Shown: piece after piece, positions 26,971 through 38,005 of the stretch
How the letters are laid out: every line of letters starts with the position of its first letter
Numbering within the stretch: position 1 is the first letter of the stretch
NCBI RefSeq assembly: GCF_000614065.1
Contig: NZ_BAKG01000016.1
Coordinates: 1-64,000 of the forward strand
Origin: Prevotella dentasini JCM 15908
GTDB lineage: Bacteria; Bacteroidota; Bacteroidia; Bacteroidales; Bacteroidaceae
Direction of reading: 5' to 3'
DNA length: 64,000 nucleotides
Translations under genes and position numbers: made by a program
The notes under the pieces: model-generated
What the model was told of the DNA's origin: nothing
Database searches by the model: none
The model's input: the letters and a program-made list of their open reading frames with translations, nothing else

Positions 26971-27870
26971 CTAAATGCTTTGTTTCAGTTTCTGAAACTT
27001 CTTTTGGCATCTCTGCTTGTAGTTATAATGGAAGATATGCTTCTCTATCTTCCTCAGGTTGTACATGAGAGAGAAGCCGATTTTATCCCGCAGGCAGGGT
27101 GTGCCGTCGGTATAAACTGAACGGGGAATACGGACAAAATAGAGGTCGGCAATGCTGTCGAAAGCAGAGAACTGCCGGTGCTTGCGCTCAAAGAGCCATG
27201 TTTCAGAGTAGAAACGGTTGGTGGCGATGACCGGGGGACGGAAATCGGGCAGCTGACGGATATGTTCTGAGCGCGCCCACCAGAAGCTGCCCGAATACAT
27301 CGTGTAGTTTCGGGGTGGCCAGCGGTAGCAGCCGTAGGTGTCGTAGCCGTTGGTGAGAGCATTGACTGCCACCTGCCACTTGTCGAAGATAAAGTATTCG
27401 AGCATTTCTCTCCACGCTTCTATTTTCCTGCGGAAGGAAAGGAAACTTTGGTCGGAGCTGTCGAGCGACTGGTAGGAGATGCCTTTCGTGTGGAAATAAT
27501 AGACGATACAGTCTTCGCGCTCGCTCAGGCTTTTGATGAACTCCAAAGCCGGATATTCGTAGCGTTTGGGGTCGGTGAGGCAGGAGACGATTTCGGTCTT
27601 GTCGCTGTCAATCATTGAGCGAAGCCGCTCTACATCCTGCAAGTTGGAGGCAATGCAACTGATATAGAAAGTAGACGTAGCATCGAGCAGACCACTCTTC
27701 TTCAGGTTGTCTATTTGTCTGCCTACGAGACGTTCCCATCCCGTGTCGAGCATGGCATGGTAGACCCCGTAGATGGGAAGCGTCGTGTCGGGACGGTGCT
27801 CCCAAGGCGTAAGGTTGCGTCGTTCGTAGACGTGGAAGATGCTGTCCGTGATTCTTTTTAGTATAGGCAT
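26971..27870 (-). CDS. glycan-locus protein of unknown function
   Basis: A 299-residue soluble protein without a signal peptide. It contains YYFHTKGISY, a motif seen in a family of uncharacterised proteins in capsule and LPS clusters, and a region PPRNYTMYSGSFWWARSEHI typical of the same group. It could be a glycosyltransferase with an unusual fold; no DxD or Rossmann nucleotide motif is obvious. It follows the SDR gene after four bases and is the last gene of the LicD operon. Confidence 0.72.
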   Translation of the reverse strand: MPILKRITDSIFHVYERRNLTPWEHRPDTTLPIYGVYHAMLDTGWERLVGRQIDNLKKSGLLDATSTFYISCIASNLQDVERLRSMIDSDKTEIVSCLTDPKRYEYPALEFIKSLSEREDCIVYYFHTKGISYQSLDSSDQSFLSFRRKIEAWREMLEYFIFDKWQVAVNALTNGYDTYGCYRWPPRNYTMYSGSFWWARSEHIRQLPDFRPPVIATNRFYSETWLFERKHRQFSAFDSIADLYFVRIPRSVYTDGTPCLRDKIGFSLMYNLRKIEKHIFHYNYKQRCQKKFQKLKQSI

Positions 27871-27874
27871 GGGC

Positions 27875-28914
27875 TTACTCTTCTTTCAGTGAGGCTATCA
27901 GGCGGGCAAACATTTCCTTCATTCCGTATCGTGGTTCCCATCCTAACGAACGGATGCGGTCTGTATCGAGGCGGAGCTTGGTGGTGGGCGAATAGCCGAG
28001 ACCGTCCTGCAAGTCGACGACGACCCTTACCGCAGGGTTGAACGTTTCCGACAGATATTGTGCCATCTTGCGGATGGATATGTAGGTCGTCTCGTTGGCC
28101 ACGTTGTAGGCTTCTCCGTCCTCGCCTTTCATGAGAATATAGAGCATGGCCGAAATGGCATCCGTCGTATAGCAGTAGCATCGGGATAGCTCGCCTGTGG
28201 TGTGCAGGATGATGTCTGTGCCGTTGACGATGCTTCGGGCGAACTGGGCGAAGACGCGGTTATCGGTTTTCGACACACCGGCACCGAAGGTTTGGGCGAG
28301 TCGTGCCACCTTGACGGGTACGCCATACTCTGCGGCATAGTTGTGCAGAGTCCTTCGGCAGCCCGCTTGGCGAGCGGATAGCTGCTTCGGGCAGCCATCG
28401 GGTCAAGATAGCCTTGGTCGGATTCGGTGAGTGGGCGGCTGTCGTCGGTTATCGTTCCGTAGACTTCGAGGGTGGAGGCCAGTACGATTGATTTCAGTCT
28501 GTGTCCGCGTGCATAGCTTAGGATATTGCGCATGCCGTCGTAGACCGTGTTCATCACCTCCACGGGTTGGTCTACAAAGGACCTTGAGGCGGTGGGCGCG
28601 GCAAAGTGCAGCAGATAGTCTATCCTTTCATCGGGGGCGAAAGCCTCATTCCGGGCGAAGTCGTGGCAGTAGAATCCCAGTTCTTTACATTCGTTGCCCA
28701 GTATCTCTACGGCCTTCTCTCTGTTTCTTATCACGGCAAGCACGCGGAGATGAAGCTCCCGATACTTGTTTAATGCCAATAGGCAGCGCACCATACACGC
28801 TCCCAAAAGGCCCGTTGCCCCTGTTATGGCTATGGATTTGCCTCTTAATGCTTCGCTCAAGGGGAAGCTCTCGGCAAATTCGGCGACGTCTCTTTCTGAT
28901 ATGTTGTTCTCCAT
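27875..28914 (-). pseudogene. NAD-dependent epimerase/dehydratase (extended SDR), one frame break
   Basis: Adding one G at 28345 (GTGGCA read as GTGCA) restores a 346-residue extended SDR enzyme. The cofactor loop is ITGATGLLGACMV. The catalytic Y-x3-K is in SSYPLAKRAAEGL, preceded by the Ser region VLASTLEVYG. The C-terminal part has RVVVDLQDGLGYSP and KLRLDTDRIRSLGWEP, typical of nucleotide-sugar epimerases. In this locus it may modify a CDP- or UDP-linked sugar or polyol. The break lies in an otherwise fully conserved protein. Confidence 0.83.
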
Positions 28915-29012
28915 TGATTTGGTTGCCTTGTAGCTTTCTTATCTTGCTTCTCCGTTTGGGTGCAGAGTCAGTCGGCTTCGTAGGGCTTGCTGTCTTATTG
29001 TCAATATGCCTT

Positions 29013-29732
29013 CTACAATCCGAATATCTGTTGGTCTTCATGGACTTTCACCATGGCACGCAGAACGAAGAAGTCGGTAGGCGTGGTGATTTTGATGTTC
29101 TCCATCGGTCCGATAATCGTACCGAGCCGGTAGCCATAGTGGCTCATCATCGTACAGGAGTCGATAAAGTCGTTCCGTCCTTCGGAAATGGCACGGCGGT
29201 GGGCGGTGAGGATGTCGGACAATCGGAAGCTCTGAGGTGCACGGGCAATGAGGGAGTCGGCACGGGAGGGAATCTCCAGAGAGCCGTCGGGTTGTTTGAC
29301 GACGAACGTTTCCGTTGCAGGGATGCAGGTGATGCAGCTGCCCTGTTCCTCCACCTTTCGTATGTTGTCGGTGATGGTCTCCTCGGTGATGAGCGGACGC
29401 ACGCCGTCGTGTATCAGCACGTTTGCTTCACGGCCGTCGGCAATGCTCTCGGCAGCACAGAGACCGTTGTAGATGGACTCCTGCCCCGTGCTGCCCCCGG
29501 GGACAATCTTCACGACCTTGTTGATTTCAAACTTCCGCAGCTGTTTCTCCAAGAAGGAAATCCAAGCCTCTATGCACGCTACAACGATGGCATCGATGTC
29601 CGGATGGTTGTCGAAGAGTTCGAGGGTATAGATGATGATGGGTTTCCCGTTGAGGTCGAGAAACTGCTTAGGTCTCGACTTGGTGTGCATGCGGAGTCCT
29701 GAGCCTCCTGCGAAAATGACGGCGATGTTCAT
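29013..29732 (-). CDS. IspD/TarI-family cytidylyltransferase
   Basis: A 239-residue nucleotidyltransferase. It shares with IspD the loop AVIFAGGSGLRM and PKQFLDLNGKP, plus LIHDGVRPLI and NIKITTPTDFFVL. It differs from the MEP enzyme at 7094 and matches better the D-ribitol-5-phosphate cytidylyltransferase-like branch (MHTKSRPKQF, TEDFVVKQPDG-like segment). With licD next to it, it probably makes a CDP-alcohol for decoration of a glycan rather than an isoprenoid precursor. Substrate is inference. ATG 29732 is the conserved start; the frame is open further upstream only by chance. Confidence 0.87.
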   Translation of the reverse strand: MNIAVIFAGGSGLRMHTKSRPKQFLDLNGKPIIIYTLELFDNHPDIDAIVVACIEAWISFLEKQLRKFEINKVVKIVPGGSTGQESIYNGLCAAESIADGREANVLIHDGVRPLITEETITDNIRKVEEQGSCITCIPATETFVVKQPDGSLEIPSRADSLIARAPQSFRLSDILTAHRRAISEGRNDFIDSCTMMSHYGYRLGTIIGPMENIKITTPTDFFVLRAMVKVHEDQQIFGL

Positions 29733-29794
29733 GAGCTTTGAATTAGGAGTGTTGAGTGAGAAGTTTGTTTGAATGAAGGGTTTTGAATAATGGA

Positions 29795-30627
29795 TTAATC
29801 CAAGAACACTACGTCCACCTTGTGCCTGTCCCTCTTGTCGCGTGGCGGCAGGTTCATATAGTTGCCATAGGCGATGCGGCATATCTCGTCGGGGTCGGCA
29901 GGACCTTCGAAGGTGTAGCCTCGAAGACGATGTCCTTGTGAGGCACCATGCACCGCTTGGGGTTCTGTTCGTAGAACCATGCCCCGTATGAGTGCATGTA
30001 TCGTCCGGGACTGCCGAAGAGTTTTCCGACGAGGCGGAACGAGGGAAAGACGGCATAGTGCAGGATGTCGTACCCCCACTGCGCCAGACGGGGATGCCGG
30101 CCGGCCAGCCGCAGGTTGACGTTCACCGAGAGCTTGGCTGCCAGATGTTGCAGCCAAGGTATCATGTTTCCCTCGTAGGGGAAGATGTCAACGTGAAGGC
30201 CACGGTATTTTTGTGCCTCGTGCATCCTTCGGTCGGCACTGCTCTCGCTGTCGTGGCTTCGGTTCTCGCTCTTCAGGTCGCGCAGCACGGCCCATTCCTT
30301 GTAGAATCCGGGGTCGGTATCGTTGTCTTGCAGGACATATTGCGGATGAGGGTGGGACTTGAGATAGTCGCAGAGTTTTTTGAAATCCTTTTGGCTGACG
30401 ACCATGTCTACGTCGTCGTCCCATGGGATGAAGCCTCCGTGGCGCAAAGCACCGAGCACGTTGCCCCCGTCGAGCCGGCAGGGGACGCCTATTTCCCGGG
30501 CGGTCTCCTGCAAATAGATGGCCATGTCGAGCATCCGCAGCTGTGCCCGTCGGAGTACCGACCCGTCGGGGTTGTACTCCTGCCGGAGGGTCTCCTGCGT
30601 CTCGCCCGTATTGAAAGTCTCTATCAT
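29795..30627 (-). pseudogene. LicD-family phosphotransferase, one frame break
   Basis: Adding one G at 29915 gives a 277-residue LicD protein. The core motif GALRHGGFIPWDDDVDMVV carries the nucleotidyltransferase-fold Asp residues, preceded by CRLDGGNVLG. YRGLHVDIFPYEG follows, and the restored end is FEGPADPDEICRIAYGNY with MNLPP, where LicD proteins have a conserved tail. LicD proteins move phosphocholine or other phospho-alcohols from CDP carriers to glycans. First gene of the operon, 15 bases from the predicted transcription start. Confidence 0.85.
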
Positions 30628-30648
30628 ACTTTAATTGCTTAGTGGTTG

Positions 30649-30678
30649 CAAAAATAGCATTAAATAACGGATATACAA
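30649..30678 (-). promoter_or_regulatory. promoter of the LicD operon
   Basis: On the minus strand, TTG at 30678-30676, a 19-base spacer and TATTTTTG at 30656-30649. Confidence 0.6.
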
Positions 30679-30742
30679 AAGGAAAAGGTGTGAAATGATG
30701 GCTGTGCGGACAGGAGGGTAGGTAAATCTGCGATGAACGGCT

Positions 30743-31336
30743 TCACTCGCTTGCGGCGGCGGACAAGCTGCGGACATATTGTTCAAAGTTGGCGTCGTGG
30801 ATACGGTTCCATATATCGCCGAGCAGGGCGGCACCACCAAATCCGAGAGACTTGAGGGTTGGCAGACGGTCGGCAGACACGCCTCCGAGGGCGACGACTT
30901 TGCTGTCAATGATTCCGCGGCAGGCTGCTGCGGTGAGTGTGTCTGGGGTAAAGGCGGAGCGATAGCCGGACTTTGATACGCTGTCGAAGACAGGACTGAG
31001 AAAGACGTAGTTGCAGCGGCTTTTGGCTTGTTCTGCTTCGTTCAGGGAATGGCAGGAGCAGGAAACGGAGCCTGTAAAGCCTTGAGGGGCGACGGGGTTG
31101 CGGCGGTTGAGATGGATGCCGTGCAGAGGAAAGGTGTGGGCAAGGCCGAAGTGGTCGTGGACAACGATGCGGCTGTAGCACTCGGAGGGCAGGGCAGACA
31201 GCAGTCGGGCGCAGTCCTGATATGAGGCGGTGGGCTTGCGGAGGTGGATGCGGCTGATGCCCCAGTCCAACAGCTTGGGGATAATCATGGTTTCTTCGGG
31301 GAAGAAGTCGGGAGAGGTGATAGCGATGAGGAGCAT
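30743..31336 (-). CDS. thiamine phosphate synthase-like protein (ThiE/TenI fold)
   Basis: A 197-residue TIM-barrel protein. IHLRKP corresponds to the substrate loop (VQLRxK) of ThiE. HGIHLNRRN, SCSCHSLNEAEQAK and NYVFLSPVFDSVSKSGY match the pyrophosphate-binding and catalytic segments, and VVALGGVS is the terminal phosphate loop. ThiE joins HMP-pyrophosphate and thiazole phosphate. A second, more canonical thiE lies at 34186, so this one may be a divergent duplicate, or a TenI-like protein with an accessory role. It is the last gene of the thiamine cluster. Confidence 0.82.
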   Translation of the reverse strand: MLLIAITSPDFFPEETMIIPKLLDWGISRIHLRKPTASYQDCARLLSALPSECYSRIVVHDHFGLAHTFPLHGIHLNRRNPVAPQGFTGSVSCSCHSLNEAEQAKSRCNYVFLSPVFDSVSKSGYRSAFTPDTLTAAACRGIIDSKVVALGGVSADRLPTLKSLGFGGAALLGDIWNRIHDANFEQYVRSLSAAASE

Positions 31337-31396
31337 GGCTCTTGGAGTCAGGGGAGTTAAGGGAATAAAGGAGTTAAAGGAGTTAAGGGAGTTTGG
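31337..31396. repeat. short purine-rich direct repeats
   Basis: GGAGTTAAGGGA-type 8-12 base units occur four to five times between 31340 and 31393. A related segment (GACTCCCCTGACTCC) is found near 52846 in the other orientation. Confidence 0.5.
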
Positions 31397-31548
31397 ATAA
31401 TACTCTTTTAGGGTGCAGGGTATCTGTAGGGAGAGATGTCCTCGTTTGTCCGAAGTGAGTGAAGACGGACAGGCAGGGCGTGTCTCCTACAGGCAATGTA
31501 TGAAAGAGCAGGGACAGAAGAGTGCGTCTGTCCCTGCATGCAACTCGT
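31397..31548. other. intergenic, nothing recognised
   Basis: Spacer between thi4-type gene and the second thiE-like gene; no hairpin with a T run on the minus strand was found. Confidence 0.3.
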
Positions 31549-32322
31549 CTACTTGCCAACTCTCTCAATAATCATCTCCGCCACTTTCTTTCCCGAGAGG
31601 AGCATGCCTCCGAAGATAGGCCCCATGCGTGGTGTGCCGCCGACGGCGGAGGATGCCATGCCACAGACGTAGAGGCCGGGATAGATTTCCTTCGTGGCTT
31701 CGACTACCTGACGCTCGCCTTCGGCTACGTCGAGCGAGCGTTCGCCAATGACGTCGCCCGTGTCGGTGCTGAGCCGGATGCCGTTTTTGCTGGCTACGAC
31801 GCGGCACATCTCGCTGTCGTGCCCCGTGCCGTCAACGACGAATCGGGCCATGATGTTGAGCGGGTCGACGTGCAGTCCCTCGCGGAGCACGGGGGTCCAG
31901 TTTACGACCACGCCGCTGACGACATTGTCCTTGAAGACCACGTCCTCTACTGAATAGCAGTTGAAGATGGTCGCACCTGCATGCACGGCATGGTAGAGAA
32001 GCGCGGAAGTGCTCTCTACGGAGTCGGCGGTAAAGAGTCCGTCCTCGTAAGGCTCGTAGTTGATGCCGAAGTCCTGAATGATGCCGAGTGCTTCCTGCTG
32101 AATGACGAGTTGGTTGAACATCATTGCGCCACCCCACATGCCTCCGCCGGGTGAGAGCTTGCGGTCGAAGAGAGCCACGCGCAGTCCGGCTTTCGCCATG
32201 TAGTAGGCTGCCACGATGCCCGACGGGCCTCCGCCGACGATGGCTACGTCGAGTTCGAGACACTTGTCGAGCTTGTCGAAATAGGTACGGATGATACCTC
32301 TTGATACTTGTTTTTCTATCAT
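31549..32322 (-). CDS. thi4: Thi4-family thiazole synthase, His-type
   Basis: A 257-residue enzyme that builds ADP-thiazole from NAD and glycine. The dinucleotide fold is DVAIVGGGPSGIVAAYYMAK; GGGMWGGAMMFNQLV and ATKEIYPGLYVCGM are family signatures, and GGTPRMGPIFGGMLLSGKK closes the fold. The residue aligned with the suicidal Cys of yeast Thi4 is His151 in REGLHVDPLN. As in the methanogen enzymes, it should therefore use external sulfide in a catalytic, oxygen-sensitive way. No thiG, thiH, thiF or thiS is in the window, so this gene probably supplies the thiazole. ATG 32322 chosen (MIEKQVSRGI). Confidence 0.9.
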   Translation of the reverse strand: MIEKQVSRGIIRTYFDKLDKCLELDVAIVGGGPSGIVAAYYMAKAGLRVALFDRKLSPGGGMWGGAMMFNQLVIQQEALGIIQDFGINYEPYEDGLFTADSVESTSALLYHAVHAGATIFNCYSVEDVVFKDNVVSGVVVNWTPVLREGLHVDPLNIMARFVVDGTGHDSEMCRVVASKNGIRLSTDTGDVIGERSLDVAEGERQVVEATKEIYPGLYVCGMASSAVGGTPRMGPIFGGMLLSGKKVAEMIIERVGK

Positions 32323-32460
32323 GATGCTTGATGTGATAAATGCCTTTCTGCCCCTTGGGGATTGAGCTGCTCCCAAAGAATGGAAAAGGGGCTGGGGCGT
32401 TGTTTTTCGTATTTCGCAAATAGCTTGAAATTAAATAGTTAGTATCCAACTGAAGAGTGC

Positions 32461-32488
32461 TTTCATACCCAGCGGGTTGGGTATGAAA
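32461..32488. promoter_or_regulatory. hairpin between thiC and thi4
   Basis: TTTCATACCCA (32461-32471) pairs with TGGGTATGAAA (32478-32488), 22 bases after the thiC stop. No T run follows on the minus strand, so it may be a processing or stability element rather than a terminator. Confidence 0.45.
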
Positions 32489-32509
32489 TACGCCTGCAGA
32501 TGGGACTCT

Positions 32510-34799
<2,290 letters not shown>

Positions 34800-34803
<4 letters not shown>

Positions 34804-35615
34804 TGTATGATGAGTTTTTCGGGCAGGAAGAAATGATTTACCGGGCCGTGTCCGCCGCCCGTCTCCACGCCGGCACCGGCTGCCAGCGCGTTGCTTACAT
34901 ATTCCTTGGCACGGCGTACGGCTTCCGGCAGCTTCTCTCCCCGTGCCATATAGGCTGCAATGGCAGACGAGAGCGTGCAGCCCGTGCCGTGCGTGTTGCG
35001 TGTCTCGATGGTCTTTCCGCGGAAAGCCTTGTGCCTTCCGTCTGCGAAGTAGAGGCGGTCGGCCTTCTCCGCTCCGTCCGTATGTCCGCCTTTTATTAAC
35101 AGGGCCTTGCATCCCCGGTCCATAATCCGTCGTGCTGCCCTGTCCATGTCGCCTTCCGATTGGATGGACATCCCCGACAGCACTTCGGCTTCAGGAATGT
35201 TCGGTGTGAGCAGAGTTGCCATCGGCAGCAGCCGTTTGCAGAATTCCTCTACGGCATCCGGCTCCATCAGTCTGCTGCCTGACGTGGATACCATGACGGG
35301 GTCTGCGATGAGCGGCACGGCAGAATATCCTGCAAGCTCAGTGGCAACGGCCTGCACCGTCGCCCTGTCGCCCAGCATCCCCACCTTGACCGCCTGCGGA
35401 CGGAGGTCGTCGAGCACGGCGCGCAGCTGTGCCCGTACCATTTCGGGCGTCATCTGCTGTATGGCCGTTACGCCCGTCGTGTTCTGGGCGGTTACCGCAG
35501 TTACCACCGAAGCCGCATAGCAGCCCAGTGCCGACATGGTCTTGATGTCGGCCTGTATGCCTGCCCCTCCGCAACTGTCGGAGCCGGCAACCGTTAAAGT
35601 CTTGACATAATACAT
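34800..35615 (-). CDS. thiD: bifunctional HMP kinase / HMP-phosphate kinase
   Basis: A 271-residue ribokinase-fold enzyme that phosphorylates HMP twice. TVAGSDSCGGAGIQADIKT is the ThiD substrate loop, and VGMLGD and IADPVMVSTSG are family motifs. The anion hole and catalytic Asp are in TRNTHGTGCTLSSAIAAY (a Cys replaces Asp-type contexts seen in sugar kinases). ATG 35615 (MYYVKTLTVAGSD) is preferred; an in-frame ATG at 35693 would start inside the riboswitch. First gene of the operon under the TPP riboswitch. Confidence 0.95.
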
Positions 35616-35696
35616 GGCATCCGCTTGAAATAAAGTAAGGACACGGGATGCACATTCCAATGGTGAATGAACGGATAAACGCAAATCTTCCATATT

Positions 35697-35780
35697 CGCA
35701 CTTCCTACGGCAGCATTACCTGCATCAGGTTATACGGGTATCATCTCAGCACGTTCAACGGAACGGCACCCCATGCTCGG
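35697..35780 (-). promoter_or_regulatory. TPP riboswitch (THI element)
   Basis: Read on the minus strand, the conserved blocks come in order: GGGGTGC, CTGAGATGATACCC, ACCTGATGCAGGTAATG and CTGCCGTAGGAA. The CUGAGA core binds the pyrimidine ring and the GCGUAGGAA-like block the pyrophosphate end. About 80 bases separate it from the thiD start. It should repress the thiamine operon when TPP is plentiful. Confidence 0.95.
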
Positions 35781-35804
35781 ACGAATCCGAGGTTTATCTG
35801 TCCG

Positions 35805-35812
35805 CAAAGGTA
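35805..35812 (-). promoter_or_regulatory. -7 box of the thiamine operon
   Basis: TACCTTTG on the minus strand, about 25 bases upstream of the aptamer; a TTG at 35837-35835 lies 22 bases further upstream. Confidence 0.55.
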
Positions 35813-35908
35813 ATAAAAGAAATATAGAACGCGCAATAATCATCGGGAAAAATAGTTCTTTTCTTGGTATTTATCATTTTGTTTGCAGAAACAGACTTCA
35901 GAAAGAGC

Positions 35909-36382
35909 ATGACAGCCATCCCGAAAACAAGAAAAGCAATAGTCCGTCTGCTGTTGTCTCTGCTCCTCGCCGAGGCCGCCTATATCGTTTTCGCACTGCT
36001 CAACGGATGGGAGGCAAGGGCGAGAGTGGGCTGGTTCATCTTTTGGACACTGCCGTGGTGTATTGTCGTTTTGGGTGGTCTCTATGCGTGGAGGCGATGG
36101 AAAGGCGACGACGGCAATGCGCTTTCGGGTTGTCTGATGACTGCCGTGATATGTTTAGTTCCGCTTCTTCTTTTGTTTCAGTCCTTGGTCTGTCTTGTCA
36201 ATCCTTCGGAAGAGGTGATGATTTACAGCGATGGCGACCTTCAGGTTATTGAGCATCCGGGTTTCGTTACCAATACCGGGACGTTCAGTATAGAAGAAAT
36301 TCATGGCCCTTTCAGGCATACTTTGTATCTCGGCACCGTCTACGACGATGGTTTTGAAAGCCTGAATAGCGTCGGGCAATAG
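35909..36382 (+). CDS. small membrane protein, unknown function
   Basis: A 157-residue protein with three predicted membrane segments (about 10-32, 42-60 and 75-95) and a 60-residue C-terminal tail with alternating polar and hydrophobic residues that may form a small beta domain. I do not recognise the family. An in-frame ATG at 35864 would add 15 residues; 35909 is preferred because the positive N-terminus (MTAIPKTRK) directly precedes the first segment. No neighbour suggests a role. Confidence 0.6.
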   Translation: MTAIPKTRKAIVRLLLSLLLAEAAYIVFALLNGWEARARVGWFIFWTLPWCIVVLGGLYAWRRWKGDDGNALSGCLMTAVICLVPLLLLFQSLVCLVNPSEEVMIYSDGDLQVIEHPGFVTNTGTFSIEEIHGPFRHTLYLGTVYDDGFESLNSVGQ

Positions 36383-36550
36383 ATGAATTTCTAAGGAACA
36401 AGAAAGTGCAGAGGTCGCGGTAATCGCATGGGAAGGGTGGCTTTGAGCTGTTGAAGCGCGAAGAGGAAAGGCTATTTCTGCGGGCTTCTTGCTGCTTTTA
36501 GTCTGTCGTTCGTAATAGGCTGATATAAAGTGATTTGTGAATGAGGGTGC

Positions 36551-36638
36551 GAAAGTGGCACTTTCACCATGCGAGAACGGTACTTTCGTCCTGTGAAAGT
36601 GCCCGTTTGGCAAGGTCAAAGTGCCGTTTTCGTCAACG
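36551..36638. repeat. 22-bp minisatellite, GAAAGTGCC family, four units
   Basis: Units start at 36551, 36573, 36595 and 36617. Cores: GAAAGTGGCACTTTC, GAGAACGGTACTTTC, GAAAGTGCCCGTTT and CAAAGTGCCGTTTTC. It lies upstream of the ribosomal protein operon, about 350 bases before its promoter. Confidence 0.92.
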
Positions 36639-36986
36639 GAAGGCAGATTGCGGCCTGTCCGGCTTCAGTTTTGCGATAATCATGGATATACACCTTCGGG
36701 TAGCTGGCTTTCCGTATCTGTTTCTTGAGAGGATAGGGGATGGCTATCCGTGAAATGTGTTTCTCTCTGTTTCCGTGTAGCGTTGAAACCGTAGAAAAGA
36801 CGAGGTTCCGGCCGCAGTCGGGCATGCGTCTGGAGGCAATGTGGTGTTTGTTGTATTCTATACGAGGAGTCTGTCTTTTCAGTAGTTGTAGGTCGGAATG
36901 GAGATTTTGCGACGATGAACTTGTTAAACTTTCATAAAAGGAAAGTCGTGGCATGCCCGCGGTGCTGCTACTCTAATTAAAATGTG
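36639..36986. other. intergenic, no gene recognised
   Basis: About 350 bases between the minisatellite and the rplM promoter; short frames on both strands have no coding character. Confidence 0.4.
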
Positions 36987-36994
36987 TACTTTTG
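36987..36994 (+). promoter_or_regulatory. -7 box of rplM-rpsI
   Basis: TACTTTTG, predicted start near 37001, giving a leader of about 140 bases. No clear -33 TTG. Confidence 0.5.
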
Positions 36995-37000
36995 CAGACC

Positions 37001-37141
37001 GATTATTAAATGGAGGTTGACTTAGAGCCTCCGGCACGTGCGTGTTAATAGTGTCAGCTTTTGGCCGAGCTGTACGGTTAGTGAATCTCACGGGCAACAA
37101 AAGAAAACGTTTTTTAGTAGTAAAATTATTAATTTTTTAGA
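37001..37141 (+). promoter_or_regulatory. long leader of rplM, possible L13 autoregulatory RNA
   Basis: The leader begins with a possible stem (GGAGGTTGACTTAGAGCCTCC) and contains GGCCGAGCTGTACGGTTAGTG-type sequence before an AT-rich stretch next to the start codon. Structured leaders before rplM (L13-Bacteroidia) have been proposed for this class; I cannot test the match without a covariance model. Confidence 0.45.
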
Positions 37142-37606
37142 ATGGACACTTTAAGTTACAAGACTATTTCCGCCAACAGGGAAACAGCTAAGAAGGAGTG
37201 GGTCGTTGTAGACGCTACCGATCAGGTAGTAGGCCGTCTCTGCTCTAAGGTTGCGAAGCTGCTCCGCGGAAAGTACAAGCCAAACTTCACTCCGCACGTA
37301 GACTGTGGAGACAACGTAATCATTATCAACGCAGCTAAGGTTGTGTTCTCCGGCAAGAAGGAGACCGATAAGGTTTACACTCGCTATACTGGTTATCCGG
37401 GTGGTCAGCGTTTCAATACCCCGGAACAGCTCCGCAAGGCTCATAACGGTATCGACAAGATGCTCCGCCACGCTGTCAAGGGTATGTTGCCCAAAGGCCC
37501 GCTCGGTCGCTCTTTGTTGCACAACCTGCACGTCATCGAGGGTGCGGAACTCAACGGACTTGAGGCTCAGAAGCCGAAGGCAATTGATATTAACCAGTAT
37601 AAATAA
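37142..37606 (+). CDS. rplM: 50S ribosomal protein L13
   Basis: A 154-residue primary-binding large-subunit protein. The start MDTLSYKTISANRETAKKEW and the motifs VVDATDQVVGRLCSKVAKLL and RHAVKGMLPKGPLGR are those of bacterial L13. rpsI follows after 12 bases, the order found in most bacteria. A, K and R-rich codon choice is strongly biased, as expected of a highly expressed gene. Confidence 0.98.
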   Translation: MDTLSYKTISANRETAKKEWVVVDATDQVVGRLCSKVAKLLRGKYKPNFTPHVDCGDNVIIINAAKVVFSGKKETDKVYTRYTGYPGGQRFNTPEQLRKAHNGIDKMLRHAVKGMLPKGPLGRSLLHNLHVIEGAELNGLEAQKPKAIDINQYK

Positions 37607-37618
37607 TATAGGTGTAAG

Positions 37619-38005
37619 ATGGAAGTAATCAATACAATCGGTCGCCGCAAGAGCGCAGTTGCTCGCGTTTATCTTTCAGAAGGTACCGGCAAGATCACAA
37701 TCAATAAGAAAGACTTAACTGAGTTCTTCCCATCGGCTATCCTGCAGTACGTTGTAAAGCAGCCCCTGCAGTTGCTCGGTGTCGAAGGTCAGTACGATAT
37801 TAAGGCTAACCTCGACGGTGGCGGTTTCACAGGTCAGAGCCAGGCTCTCCGCCTTGCCATCGCCCGTGCACTCGTCAAGGTGAACGCTGAGGACAAGAAG
37901 AACCTGAAGAGCCACGGATTCCTGACACGCGACAGCCGTGCTGTCGAGCGTAAGAAGCCGGGTCAGCCAAAGGCACGTGCTCACTTCCAGTTCAGCAAGC
38001 GTTAA
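37619..38005 (+). CDS. rpsI: 30S ribosomal protein S9
   Basis: A 128-residue small-subunit protein. It starts MEVINTIGRRKSAVARVYL and ends RKKPGQPKARAHFQFSKR, the basic tail that reaches the P-site tRNA. GGGFTGQSQALRLAIARAL is the conserved core. Co-transcribed with rplM. Confidence 0.98.
   Translation: MEVINTIGRRKSAVARVYLSEGTGKITINKKDLTEFFPSAILQYVVKQPLQLLGVEGQYDIKANLDGGGFTGQSQALRLAIARALVKVNAEDKKNLKSHGFLTRDSRAVERKKPGQPKARAHFQFSKR

Noticed and set aside
16670..30627. genomic island or phage
   Set aside because: No integrase, transposase, tRNA target or phage gene was seen, and base composition of the glycan genes does not differ clearly from neighbours.
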